A DNA stretch of 49,291 nt from Flavobacteriales bacterium (GTDB lineage Bacteria; Bacteroidota; Bacteroidia; Flavobacteriales; BACL11), in NCBI GenBank assembly GCA_002705205.1, contig PAHP01000020.1:1-49291 (forward strand), in the 5' to 3' direction. Both the position numbers and the translations under genes were made by a program. Below, piece after piece: positions 6,965 through 15,193 of the stretch. Under the pieces are notes generated by a model. That model ran no database searches. It was not told the origin of the DNA and worked only from the letters and a program-made list of their open reading frames with translations. Position 1 is the first letter of the stretch. Every line of letters starts with the position of its first letter.

Positions 6965-8743
6965 TTACGCTTTATTTAACAGCTGAAGTTTCTCTTTAAA
7001 TTCATTGATTTTATTTCTGGCATTATCAATTTGTTTTTGTGCTTTCTTAAGCAGAGGTTTGGTGTTCTGTCCAGTTGCGAAAAAAGATATATTATTCTCA
7101 TATTGAGCAATTTCTTTTTTCAAAGCATCAATTTTCCCTTTTATAAATTGTTGCTCGCTAGTCATTGCTTTTTTATTTCCTTGTATTGAATTGATTTTAT
7201 TTTTATAATGTTCTGTTGCAAGATCTTTTTTGCTTAGCCCTAATTTTTCAAATATTGAATCTAGCAAGGTGAAAAATTCATCGTTAATTGTCATTTGATT
7301 TCTAGGTACATGTCCAATGCTCTTCCATTTATTGCTAAATACTTTTAGTTTTTTAATATCTTCTTTCGGATTATCACTTTTCGTAAAAGATTTTAATTTT
7401 TCAAGTATAGATAATTTTTCTTTTAAAGCAGATTCTCTTTCCTTTTCAAGATTCTTGTAATGCATTTTTCTTGCTTTAAAGAAAGTGTCACAAGCTTTTT
7501 TAAATCTTTCCCAAATTTTATTTGATTGGCTTGGATAAGCAAATCCAGATTCTTTCCAATCTTCTTGTAGTTGGATAAATTGCTTTCCAGTTTCTTTCCA
7601 GTCAGTATTCTCTTGAAGAGCTTCAGCTTTTTCACAAATAACTATTTTATTTGCTATAATTTGCTTGCTATCTTCTTTTTTCTGCTTATAAAATTTGTTT
7701 TTCTTTTGGTAGAATATATTTAATGAATCTTTTAAGTTTCTCCAAGCGATCTTATTGTCTTCTTTGCCTAATCTCCCTAACTCTTTCCATTTTGATTCAA
7801 GATTATTACACTGATCTGTGATCTTTTGCCAGTTTTTATGTGAGTCTATATTTTTAGAAGTTAGATTGTCTATTTCGCTGCAAATTGCTGCTTTTGATTT
7901 TAATTTTTTAGCATCTTGTTTTTTCTTTTCAAGGAAATAGTCATTTCTTTTTTTATTAAGCTGCTTGCTAGTATTTTGAAATCTTTGCCATAGCTCTTCT
8001 CTAAGTTCTTTTCTTACAGGGCCTACGTTTTTCCAATGCTCGTGTAATTCTTGTAAGCTATTATGCATTCTGTTTAAAGAGCTTTCTTGCATAAGAGCTT
8101 CTGCTTTTTCGCAAATTGCACTTTTTTCTTCTAGGTTTCGCTTAAAATCAAGATCTCTTAAGTCATTATTTAGCTTAATGTAATCGTAGAAAAGCTCCAC
8201 GTGATGGTGGTATGACTGCCAGAGATTGTTGTTGTCTTTTATAGGGACATGACCAGTATCTCGCCATTTTTCTTGTAGAATTCTAAATTTTTCGAAAGTA
8301 GTTTTTATTGATTCTTCTTCCTTTGCTAAATTATCAATATCTTCAATTATTGATAATTTTGTTTTCAGGTTTCTTTCTTCCTCTCTTTCTCTATTCTTTC
8401 TAAAATCGGATTTAATTTTACGGTAAGTATTAAATATTGATTTAAACTTTATCTCTAGTGGATGAAGTTCTTTGTTTACTACAGCTACTTCTTCTTGCTT
8501 TTCTTTATCTTTTTGAACAAATGGCTTGTCATTTTCTTCTAGTTTTAACTTACTATAAAAAATAGATTTTATTTCTTCTACTTCTTTAGAAACAAGATAG
8601 GGGTTTTTATTTTCTGACAACAAACCAATTTTATCAATTAGCTCATTCATTGATAATATGTTGTTGTCAACTTGGGTGATCTCCTTCTCGCTAGTCTCTG
8701 CTGCAATTTCTTCACTTAATATTTCTTCTTTTTTTGTCCCCAC
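6965..8743 (-). CDS. DUF349 repeat protein
   Basis: A 592-residue cytoplasmic, highly charged, mostly helical protein; no signal peptide or membrane segment. After an acidic N-terminal region of about 110 residues it carries five DUF349-type repeats. Each has a Trp-centred motif (EKWRDTGHVP, EHWKNVGPV, SKWKELGRL, EDWKESGFA, NKWKSIGHVP) followed by a second aromatic motif such as LWQRF or IWERF. The C-terminal 80 residues look like coiled coil. DUF349 proteins are widespread in Bacteroidota without an agreed function. The gene lies 41 bases after aroE and abuts uvrB, so a link to DNA repair is possible but is only inferred from position. Confidence 0.88.
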   Translation of the reverse strand: MGTKKEEILSEEIAAETSEKEITQVDNNILSMNELIDKIGLLSENKNPYLVSKEVEEIKSIFYSKLKLEENDKPFVQKDKEKQEEVAVVNKELHPLEIKFKSIFNTYRKIKSDFRKNREREEERNLKTKLSIIEDIDNLAKEEESIKTTFEKFRILQEKWRDTGHVPIKDNNNLWQSYHHHVELFYDYIKLNNDLRDLDFKRNLEEKSAICEKAEALMQESSLNRMHNSLQELHEHWKNVGPVRKELREELWQRFQNTSKQLNKKRNDYFLEKKKQDAKKLKSKAAICSEIDNLTSKNIDSHKNWQKITDQCNNLESKWKELGRLGKEDNKIAWRNLKDSLNIFYQKKNKFYKQKKEDSKQIIANKIVICEKAEALQENTDWKETGKQFIQLQEDWKESGFAYPSQSNKIWERFKKACDTFFKARKMHYKNLEKERESALKEKLSILEKLKSFTKSDNPKEDIKKLKVFSNKWKSIGHVPRNQMTINDEFFTLLDSIFEKLGLSKKDLATEHYKNKINSIQGNKKAMTSEQQFIKGKIDALKKEIAQYENNISFFATGQNTKPLLKKAQKQIDNARNKINEFKEKLQLLNKA

Positions 8744-8784
8744 TTTTTAAGATATTTGATGCAAATTTACTAATATTTACCGAT

Positions 8785-9498
8785 CTATAGATTCCAAATC
8801 TTCCAGGATTCCTCTGCTTGTATTTTGAGCATCTCTAATCCATTCTTAATTGTAGCTCCTTTTGCTTTGCCGTATTCAAGAAACTTTGTTTCTTGTGGAT
8901 TATAAGTAAGGTCGAAAAGCAAATGATCCTTGCCTAGGTAATCGTAAGGTATTTTAGGAAAGGAGTTAATATTTGGGTAAGATCCTAGCGGAGTTGTATT
9001 TATTATAACCTTATGTGAACCAGTAATTTGTCTTGTTATATCTAAATAATCAAGTGAGGTTTTTCTATTGACGGTTTTATATTTCAAATTTAGCCTTTTT
9101 AACCCTAATTTTACTGCTAATGCAGCTCCTCCATTGCCTAATATCAATGCTCTCTTCCTTGATTTTAGCAGAGGAAATATACTTTGAGTGAAACCTGTAA
9201 TGTCAGTATTGTATCCAACTAATTTCCCATTACTAAATTTAATAGTATTAACAGCTCCAATTTCTTTTGCCTCACTATTTATATGATCCAAGAATGGGAT
9301 AATACTTCTTTTATATGGAATTGTAATGTTTAATCCTGAGAGTTCTTGTTTTCTAATTAGCGTTTTAAAATCAGATATATTATTTAATTCAAAGTTAATG
9401 TATTGAGCATTAATCTTTTTTTCAATGAATTTCTCATTAAAATATTTAGATGAGAAGGAGTGTTCTAAACTTTTACCAATTAAGCCAAAGGTTCTCAT
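8785..9498 (-). CDS. aroE: Shikimate dehydrogenase
   Basis: AroE reduces 3-dehydroshikimate to shikimate with NADPH in aromatic amino acid and chorismate synthesis. At 237 residues it is shorter than E. coli AroE (272) but has all the key parts: the shikimate-binding SLEHSFS (residues 10-16), catalytic Lys63 (NITIPYK), catalytic Asp99 (GYNTDITGF), the Rossmann loop GNGGAA (121-126), and NRK where NADP-dependent enzymes have the NRT-like 2'-phosphate motif. NTTPLGS replaces the usual NTTPLGM, a mild change. The ATG overlaps the stop of the DUF368 gene by one base (TAATG). QuiA/YdiB-type alternatives are less likely given this NADP motif. Confidence 0.93.
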   Translation of the reverse strand: MRTFGLIGKSLEHSFSSKYFNEKFIEKKINAQYINFELNNISDFKTLIRKQELSGLNITIPYKRSIIPFLDHINSEAKEIGAVNTIKFSNGKLVGYNTDITGFTQSIFPLLKSRKRALILGNGGAALAVKLGLKRLNLKYKTVNRKTSLDYLDITRQITGSHKVIINTTPLGSYPNINSFPKIPYDYLGKDHLLFDLTYNPQETKFLEYGKAKGATIKNGLEMLKIQAEESWKIWNL

Positions 9499-10397
9499 TA
9501 TTTGTTTCTTGATATGTTCTCCAAGCTATAAACAAGAAAAAACCCAATTATCATTAATGAAAGTGCAAAGATAGTATGATTGTTTATTTCTGTTGGAATA
9601 AAAGATTGATAAGATAAAACCCTTTCTTCTCCATTAATTATAATACTTTCTGTAATTTTCTTCCAGGGCCATACTATATTTAAGGATCCTAATATGAATC
9701 CTGTTAGCAAGGCTAATGTTGCGTCTTTGTAATTCTTTAACACCCAGGAGAGAAGATGTGAGAAGCTCATAAGTCCGAATACAGATCCAATTAAAAATAC
9801 TGTTAGTAAAGTGATGTTGAGTTCTGCAACAGCAGTAACCATTAATAGTTTGTAGTTTCCTAATAATATCAAGATATAAGAGCCTGATAATCCAGGTAAC
9901 ATCATACCGCTAATTCCTATAATACCACAAATAAAAACAAAAAATAAATTTGAATTTTCAGTAGATGGAGTTATAAAGCTTAATGATAAAGCTACTGATG
10001 TTCCAATTACCAAAGAAATAATAGACTGATTATTCCACCTTGTTACTCTCTTACCAACAAATATAACTGATGCAACTATCAAACCAAAAAATAAAGCCCA
10101 AATTAAAATAGGATAATCTTCAAATAAATACTTAAATAAAATAGCAATTGTAAATACACTAACAATGCTGCCTGAGAATACTGCTGTTAAAAAATAGAAG
10201 TTAGTATGTTTAATTAACTCTTTAATACTAAAAGTAAATAATAGCCTTAAGGCTTCTTTATCAAATGATTTTAGTGAGTTAATTAGTTCTTCATAGATTT
10301 CAGTAATTAATGCAATAGTACCTCCAGATACTCCTGGTATGACATTCGCAATCCCCATTCCCATTCCCTTTAGAAATAAAAAAAGATATTTTCTCAT
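9498..10397 (-). CDS. DUF368 membrane protein, likely polyprenyl-phosphate translocase (PopT family)
   Basis: A 299-residue polytopic inner-membrane protein with about eight to nine hydrophobic segments. Two related glycine/proline loops, NVIPGVSGGTIALI near residues 19-32 and MLPGLSGSYILILLG in the second half, are the DUF368 hallmark and suggest an internal inverted repeat. DUF368 proteins have been identified as PopT, flippases that return undecaprenyl phosphate across the membrane for reuse in peptidoglycan and surface-polymer synthesis. Assigning that role here follows from family membership only. It is three bases downstream of the phosphosulfolactate synthase gene and overlaps aroE by one base, so it is a mid-operon gene. 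Confidence 0.88.
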   Translation of the reverse strand: MRKYLFLFLKGMGMGIANVIPGVSGGTIALITEIYEELINSLKSFDKEALRLLFTFSIKELIKHTNFYFLTAVFSGSIVSVFTIAILFKYLFEDYPILIWALFFGLIVASVIFVGKRVTRWNNQSIISLVIGTSVALSLSFITPSTENSNLFFVFICGIIGISGMMLPGLSGSYILILLGNYKLLMVTAVAELNITLLTVFLIGSVFGLMSFSHLLSWVLKNYKDATLALLTGFILGSLNIVWPWKKITESIIINGEERVLSYQSFIPTEINNHTIFALSLMIIGFFLVYSLENISRNK

Positions 10398-10400
10398 TAA

Positions 10401-11159
10401 TTAGTTTAAAAATAGGTTAAAAGTATCCCCTCTTAGGCCTAGTCGTAAAGATTCTAGAGGTATTATTTCATCATATAATATATTTCCTAGATTTACATTA
10501 GCCCCAAATTTATTAATGAACCATATCTGCTGATTCTTCATAGGAGATTCCCATAAGATATCATCAATATTGATATGACTCGTAATTTCATCAATAAGTT
10601 CAGATTTTATTCCTCCATCTAATTTACATATACCTACATTTCCTCCTTCACGAGCTTCAGCAATTACTTTCCAACTTCCTGCAGAAAGCTCATTTTGCAT
10701 CCATTTTAACCACTTATCACTATTAATAGATACATTAGAATCTTTACTTCCTACTTCACTAATTACTCTAAAGTCCTTAGAAAATTCTGAAATAATATTG
10801 CATTTATCATCATGATTCAGATGCATTGATCCATCAGAAATTTCCACCATTTCTAAGCCAATCTTATTTAAGTATCTTTTGTAATCATCTAATTGATCTC
10901 TGATTAAAAAAGCTTCAAAGAGCGTCCCTCCAGTATAGACCTTCATTCCATTTTCATGATAAAGTTTTATTTTATTAGAAATATTGGGTGTGATGATACT
11001 TGTTCCAAAACCAAGTTTTATGATATCAGTATACTCAGAATTAGATGATAAAAAATCTTCAGCTTCCCTTATACTTAATCCTTTATCCATCATCATAGTA
11101 AGACCATGCTCTCTTGGTTTATTACTTCTTTCAGGTAGTTGTGTTAAAATTTCTTTCAT
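10401..11159 (-). CDS. Phosphosulfolactate synthase (ComA family)
   Basis: A 252-residue TIM-barrel-type protein matching the ComA family, which adds sulfite to phosphoenolpyruvate to give (2R)-phosphosulfolactate, the first step of coenzyme M synthesis in methanogens. Family features seen are the N-terminal LPERSNKPREHGLTMMMDKG, KLGFGTS, KVYTGGTLFEAF, GLEMVEISDGS, SEVGSKD and AREGGNVGI. No other coenzyme M genes are in the window. In Bacteroidota the product may feed a sulfonate other than CoM, for example a precursor of sulfonolipid headgroups; that is inference. It is the first gene of the leftward operon, with a good -7 element at 11178-11185. Confidence 0.85.
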   Translation of the reverse strand: MKEILTQLPERSNKPREHGLTMMMDKGLSIREAEDFLSSNSEYTDIIKLGFGTSIITPNISNKIKLYHENGMKVYTGGTLFEAFLIRDQLDDYKRYLNKIGLEMVEISDGSMHLNHDDKCNIISEFSKDFRVISEVGSKDSNVSINSDKWLKWMQNELSAGSWKVIAEAREGGNVGICKLDGGIKSELIDEITSHINIDDILWESPMKNQQIWFINKFGANVNLGNILYDEIIPLESLRLGLRGDTFNLFLN

Positions 11160-11177
11160 ATTTTAAAGAATCAAAAA

Positions 11178-11185
11178 CAAAGATA
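11178..11185 (-). promoter_or_regulatory. Candidate -7 element for the comA-uvrB operon
   Basis: The minus strand reads TATCTTTG, a match to TANNTTTG, about 18 bases before the phosphosulfolactate synthase ATG. The same octamer stands before the Wza-like gene. No clear -33 box. Confidence 0.55.
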
Positions 11186-11217
11186 ATAATCCTAAGCAGA
11201 AGAAAAATTTAATTATG

Positions 11218-11225
11218 TAGTTTTG
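11218..11225 (+). promoter_or_regulatory. Candidate -7 element for the glmM-like gene
   Basis: TAGTTTTG matches TANNTTTG and ends 20 bases before the ATG at 11246. It is divergent from the comA element within an 86-base intergenic region. Confidence 0.5.
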
Positions 11226-11245
11226 TTGTTCCAAAATTAAAGCTA

Positions 11246-12625
11246 ATGACATTAATAAAATCCATTTCAGGAATTAGAGGGACAATTGGAGGTGAGGTAG
11301 GTAATGCTCTTACACCATTGGATATCGTGAGATTTACATCTTCTTATGCTAAATTTATCAGTAAACAGAAGAATAGTTCAAATATAATCATTATTGGTAG
11401 AGATGCTCGTATTTCAGGAGAAATGGTGAGTAATATAGTATCTGGCACTTTAATTGGATGTGGTTTTGATGTTTTAGATATTGGACTTTCTACTACTCCA
11501 ACAGTTGAAGTTGCTGTACAACTTCATAAAAGTGCTGGAGGAATTATTATTACAGCAAGCCATAACCCAGAACAATGGAATGCACTTAAGTTATTGAATG
11601 AAAAAGGAGAATTTTTATCTGATAAGAATGGAAAAGAGATTCTAGAGATTGCAGAAAATAAAAAATTTTCTTTTAAGAAAATAGCTGACTTAGGAAAATA
11701 TACTTTTGATGAGTCGTATAATGATAAACATATTGAAGAAATTTTGAGTTTATCTTTAGTAGATGCTGATTTAGTAAAATCTGCAGGATTCAAAGTAGTA
11801 GTTGATGCCGTAAATTCTACAGGAGGTTTTATGGTTCCAAGATTATTAGAAAGAATGGGAGTGGAGTGCGTGAAACTGTATTGCGATCCAAATGGAAAAT
11901 TTCCTCATAACCCAGAGCCACTAGAAGAGAATTTAACTGATATATCAGAATTAGTTGTAAAAGAAGTAGCACATTTTGGGATTGTGGTAGATCCTGATGT
12001 AGATAGATTAGCAATAGTTTGTGAAGATGGTAGTATGTTTGGTGAAGAGTATACTTTAGTTGCTGTTGCAGATTATGTGCTCAGTAAGACGCCAGGTAAT
12101 ACAGTCTCTAATCTTTCATCTACTAGAGCTCTTAGAGATGTTACAAAAAAGTATAATGGCACTTATGAAGCTGCAGCAGTTGGTGAAGTAAATGTAGTTG
12201 AGAAGATGAAGGCTACAAATGCAATTATTGGAGGTGAGGGGAATGGTGGAGTTATATATCCTGAGTTGCATTATGGAAGGGATGCTCTTTTAGGAATTGC
12301 ATTGTTTTTAACTCACCTTGCAGAGTGTAAAGTATCAGTAAAACAGCTGAGGGATAATTATCCGAGTTACTTTATTTCTAAAAATAAAATTCAAATTACT
12401 GGTAATATTGATGTGGAGAATATCCTTACTTCTTTAGAGAATAAGTATAAGCATGAAGAAATAAATACTATTGATGGTTTAAAAATAGATTTTGAAGAAG
12501 GCTGGGTACATCTTAGAAAATCAAATACTGAGCCAATAATTAGAATATATGCAGAGAGTAACGATGAGAAGAAAGCAAACTCTTTTGCTAATAAGATGAT
12601 AGCTGAAATTAAAGCATTGATGTAA
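11246..12625 (+). CDS. glmM: Phosphoglucosamine mutase (GlmM-like phosphohexomutase)
   Basis: An alpha-D-phosphohexomutase of 459 residues, most likely converting glucosamine-6-phosphate to glucosamine-1-phosphate for UDP-GlcNAc. The phosphoserine loop TASHNPEQWNALK gives active-site Ser105. The metal loop is DPDVDR (DxDxD), the sugar-specificity loop is GGEGNGGVIYP, and the C-terminal phosphate-binding loop is RKSNTEP. The GGEGNGG loop differs from the GGEQSGH of proteobacterial GlmM and resembles archaeal and Bacteroidota forms, so phosphomannomutase or phosphoglucomutase activity cannot be excluded. The stop overlaps the ATG of the cysteine desulfurase gene by one base, implying translational coupling. 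Confidence 0.85.
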   Translation: MTLIKSISGIRGTIGGEVGNALTPLDIVRFTSSYAKFISKQKNSSNIIIIGRDARISGEMVSNIVSGTLIGCGFDVLDIGLSTTPTVEVAVQLHKSAGGIIITASHNPEQWNALKLLNEKGEFLSDKNGKEILEIAENKKFSFKKIADLGKYTFDESYNDKHIEEILSLSLVDADLVKSAGFKVVVDAVNSTGGFMVPRLLERMGVECVKLYCDPNGKFPHNPEPLEENLTDISELVVKEVAHFGIVVDPDVDRLAIVCEDGSMFGEEYTLVAVADYVLSKTPGNTVSNLSSTRALRDVTKKYNGTYEAAAVGEVNVVEKMKATNAIIGGEGNGGVIYPELHYGRDALLGIALFLTHLAECKVSVKQLRDNYPSYFISKNKIQITGNIDVENILTSLENKYKHEEINTIDGLKIDFEEGWVHLRKSNTEPIIRIYAESNDEKKANSFANKMIAEIKALM

Positions 12626-13758
12626 TGGGTAAAAGAGTTTTTTTGGATAATGCAGCCACTACACCTATGGCTCCAGAGATTATTAATATGATGAGTAATA
12701 TGATGAAATCTCATTTTGCGAATCCTTCATCCGTTCATTCTTTTGGGAGAGAATCAAAAATTGTTGTAGAGAATGCCAGAAAAACGATAGCCAGACTTCT
12801 AAATACAGCGCCAGGAACAATTTTTTTTACCTCTGGAGGTACTGAAGCAGATAATATGGCAATTAAATGTGGAATAAATGATCATAACATAACTCATGCG
12901 ATTACATCAAAGATATCTCATCATGCTGTTTTGTATCCCTTACAAGATCTGGAAAAAGAAGGCGTTATTAAGCTCTCATATGTTGACATTGATAAAGATG
13001 GGGTTATTTCAACATCTCATTTAAAACAACTTTTAGAAAGTAATGAACGGACTTTTGTTTCAATTATGCATGCAAACAATGAGATTGGAACCATTCAAGA
13101 TATTCAAGAAATAGGTGATATATGCAAGCATTACAATGCTATTTTCCATTCAGATACAGTACAAACTATTGCACATTTTCCTTTTGATATGCAAAAATTA
13201 AATGTTGATTTTATAGCAGCTTCTGCACATAAGTTTCATGGACCAAAAGGGGTTGGATTTGTATACATTTCAGAAGACATACAGATTAAACCATTAATTA
13301 GAGGGGGTAGTCAAGAAAGAAATATGCGAGCAGGCACTGAGAATGTTTATGGCATTGCTGCACTTGCTAAGGCAATGGAAATGGCTTATGAAAATCTTGA
13401 GGAAGAGACTAACTATATAAAAGGACTTAAAAAGTATATGATTGAGAAGTTAAAAACTGAGATATACGATGTTCAGTTTTATGCTAAATGTACTGATCTA
13501 GATAACTCACTCTACACTGTACTTTCTTGTCATTTCCCTGAGACTGATATTGCTGAGATGTTACTTTTTAATCTAGATATTTTAGGTGTTGCATGTAGTG
13601 GTGGTAGTGCATGTAGTTCAGGAAGCAGTAAGGGTTCTCATGTACTTACAGAGATAGTTCCTGAAAGTAAGCGTCCTGGAATGAGGTTTTCTTTCAGTAA
13701 ATATAATAATAAAGAAGATATTGATTTTGCAATTGCAAAGTTAAAAGAACTATTTTAA
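12625..13758 (+). CDS. Cysteine desulfurase (NifS/IscS type)
   Basis: A 377-residue PLP enzyme that takes sulfur from cysteine for Fe-S clusters and thio-modifications. It is a class V aminotransferase fold with N-terminal DNAATTPMAPE, GGTEADNMAI, the stacking His near 99-100, PLP-Lys203 in SAHKFHGPKG, and a catalytic-Cys loop GVACSGGSACSSGS. C330 is the likely persulfide carrier, with C324 six residues upstream. No iscU, iscA or iscR is adjacent, unlike isc operons. Its only partner is the glmM-like gene, overlapping by one base. It converges on nhaC and their 3' ends overlap by nine bases, with no terminator visible between them. Confidence 0.92.
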   Translation: MGKRVFLDNAATTPMAPEIINMMSNMMKSHFANPSSVHSFGRESKIVVENARKTIARLLNTAPGTIFFTSGGTEADNMAIKCGINDHNITHAITSKISHHAVLYPLQDLEKEGVIKLSYVDIDKDGVISTSHLKQLLESNERTFVSIMHANNEIGTIQDIQEIGDICKHYNAIFHSDTVQTIAHFPFDMQKLNVDFIAASAHKFHGPKGVGFVYISEDIQIKPLIRGGSQERNMRAGTENVYGIAALAKAMEMAYENLEEETNYIKGLKKYMIEKLKTEIYDVQFYAKCTDLDNSLYTVLSCHFPETDIAEMLLFNLDILGVACSGGSACSSGSSKGSHVLTEIVPESKRPGMRFSFSKYNNKEDIDFAIAKLKELF

Positions 13759-15177
13759 TTTTCTTATTTTAATTGAAATCCCTGCATAAATCAGCGTCAT
13801 TATAGGACTCATCCAGTTAAAAATAGCATAAATAAAATACTCTGGAACACTGACTCCAAGAACTCCGTAGTGATATGCTCCACAGGTATTCCATGGAATT
13901 AAAGCAGATGTTACAGTGCCAGAGTCTTCTAATGTTCTACTTAGATTTTCAGGAGCCAATCCTTTCTCCTCATATCCCTTTTTAAACATTTTACCAGGTA
14001 TCACAATTGCGAGATATTGATCTGAAGCAGCTATGTTGATGCCTAAACAGCTAACTACAGTACTAACAAACAATCCAAATATGTTTTTTGCTTTTTCTAA
14101 AAGTACACTAGTTATTTTTCTTAATGCACCAATTGCATCCATAGAGCCTCCAAAGACCATTGCAGATAGTGTAAGCTTGATTGTCCATAACATACTTTTC
14201 ATTCCCCCTGAATTATAAAGTCGCTCAATACTCATGTTGTCTGTAGGGATATTAGTATTCAGAAAAACTGAATAAAAAATAGCTTTTAGTTGTGATGAGT
14301 CAATTGTATCTAAAATATTTTTTTGAAAAATTAAAGCAAATATGACTGCTAACAAGATTCCTGAAGAAAGTGCTATAACTGGTTTAATCTTTAAGTACGC
14401 TAAAATTATCACCAAGAGAGGTACAAGGAATAATATTGGAGAAATATAAAAATCATTTGAAATTGTGTTAGATAAGCTAATAATACTCGACATGTCCCCG
14501 GTTGCAGAGGTGTTGGTATTGAAACTAATTAAACAGAAGATGACAAATGTTATAATAAATGTAGGTACAGTAGTTAGTGTCATATATTTTATATGAGTAT
14601 ATAAGTCGCTACCTGCCATTGCTGGTGCAAGGTTAGTTGTATCACTAAGTGGTGACATCTTATCACCAAAATATGCCCCAGAGATTACAGCTCCAGCTAT
14701 CATACCTTCCGATATATTAAAAGCACTACCAACTGCAACTAAAGCAATCCCTACAGTAGCTGATGTAGTGTATGAGCTTCCAGTTGTAAGAGATACAATA
14801 GCAGTTACAATTAATGTAAGAGGTAAGAATACTGATGGATTAATTAGATTTAAACCATAATATACCATTGCAGGAATAACTCCACTTACTTTCCATGTCC
14901 CAGCTAAAGCACCTACTAGTAGTAGAATAACTATTGGTATTGTAATGCTTTTTATACTAGAAAATATTTTATTTACTATATGGCTAATAGATACTTTATC
15001 TATTAATCCTATAATAGCAGATAAAGAAGCTGCTAGTAATAATATTATTTGATAAGTGTTTTCGCCAAGCCAATCTTTATCCTCAAAGAAAATAATATTG
15101 TATGCTAATAAAGAAATTAAAACACATATAGGAATTAATGCTTTTGTAAGAGAAATTTGATTTTTTGATTCAAGCAT
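13750..15177 (-). CDS. nhaC: NhaC-family Na+/H+ antiporter
   Basis: A 475-residue inner-membrane protein with about 11-12 hydrophobic segments, matching the NhaC family that exchanges sodium for protons; useful to a marine cell for sodium export and pH balance. Family features are the Ser/Thr/Gly-rich half-helix region SLTTGSSYTTSATVGIAL, the motif GDKMSPLSDTTNLAPAM, and a late segment with EDSGTVTSALIPWNTCG. The start ATG at 15177 is followed by a short cytoplasmic tail before the first hydrophobic segment. Malate/lactate-coupled relatives (MleN) are in the same superfamily, so substrate details are inferred. Confidence 0.9.
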   Translation of the reverse strand: MLESKNQISLTKALIPICVLISLLAYNIIFFEDKDWLGENTYQIILLLAASLSAIIGLIDKVSISHIVNKIFSSIKSITIPIVILLLVGALAGTWKVSGVIPAMVYYGLNLINPSVFLPLTLIVTAIVSLTTGSSYTTSATVGIALVAVGSAFNISEGMIAGAVISGAYFGDKMSPLSDTTNLAPAMAGSDLYTHIKYMTLTTVPTFIITFVIFCLISFNTNTSATGDMSSIISLSNTISNDFYISPILFLVPLLVIILAYLKIKPVIALSSGILLAVIFALIFQKNILDTIDSSQLKAIFYSVFLNTNIPTDNMSIERLYNSGGMKSMLWTIKLTLSAMVFGGSMDAIGALRKITSVLLEKAKNIFGLFVSTVVSCLGINIAASDQYLAIVIPGKMFKKGYEEKGLAPENLSRTLEDSGTVTSALIPWNTCGAYHYGVLGVSVPEYFIYAIFNWMSPIMTLIYAGISIKIRKLK

Positions 15178-15193
15178 GAAGTGTAAGGTTTTT

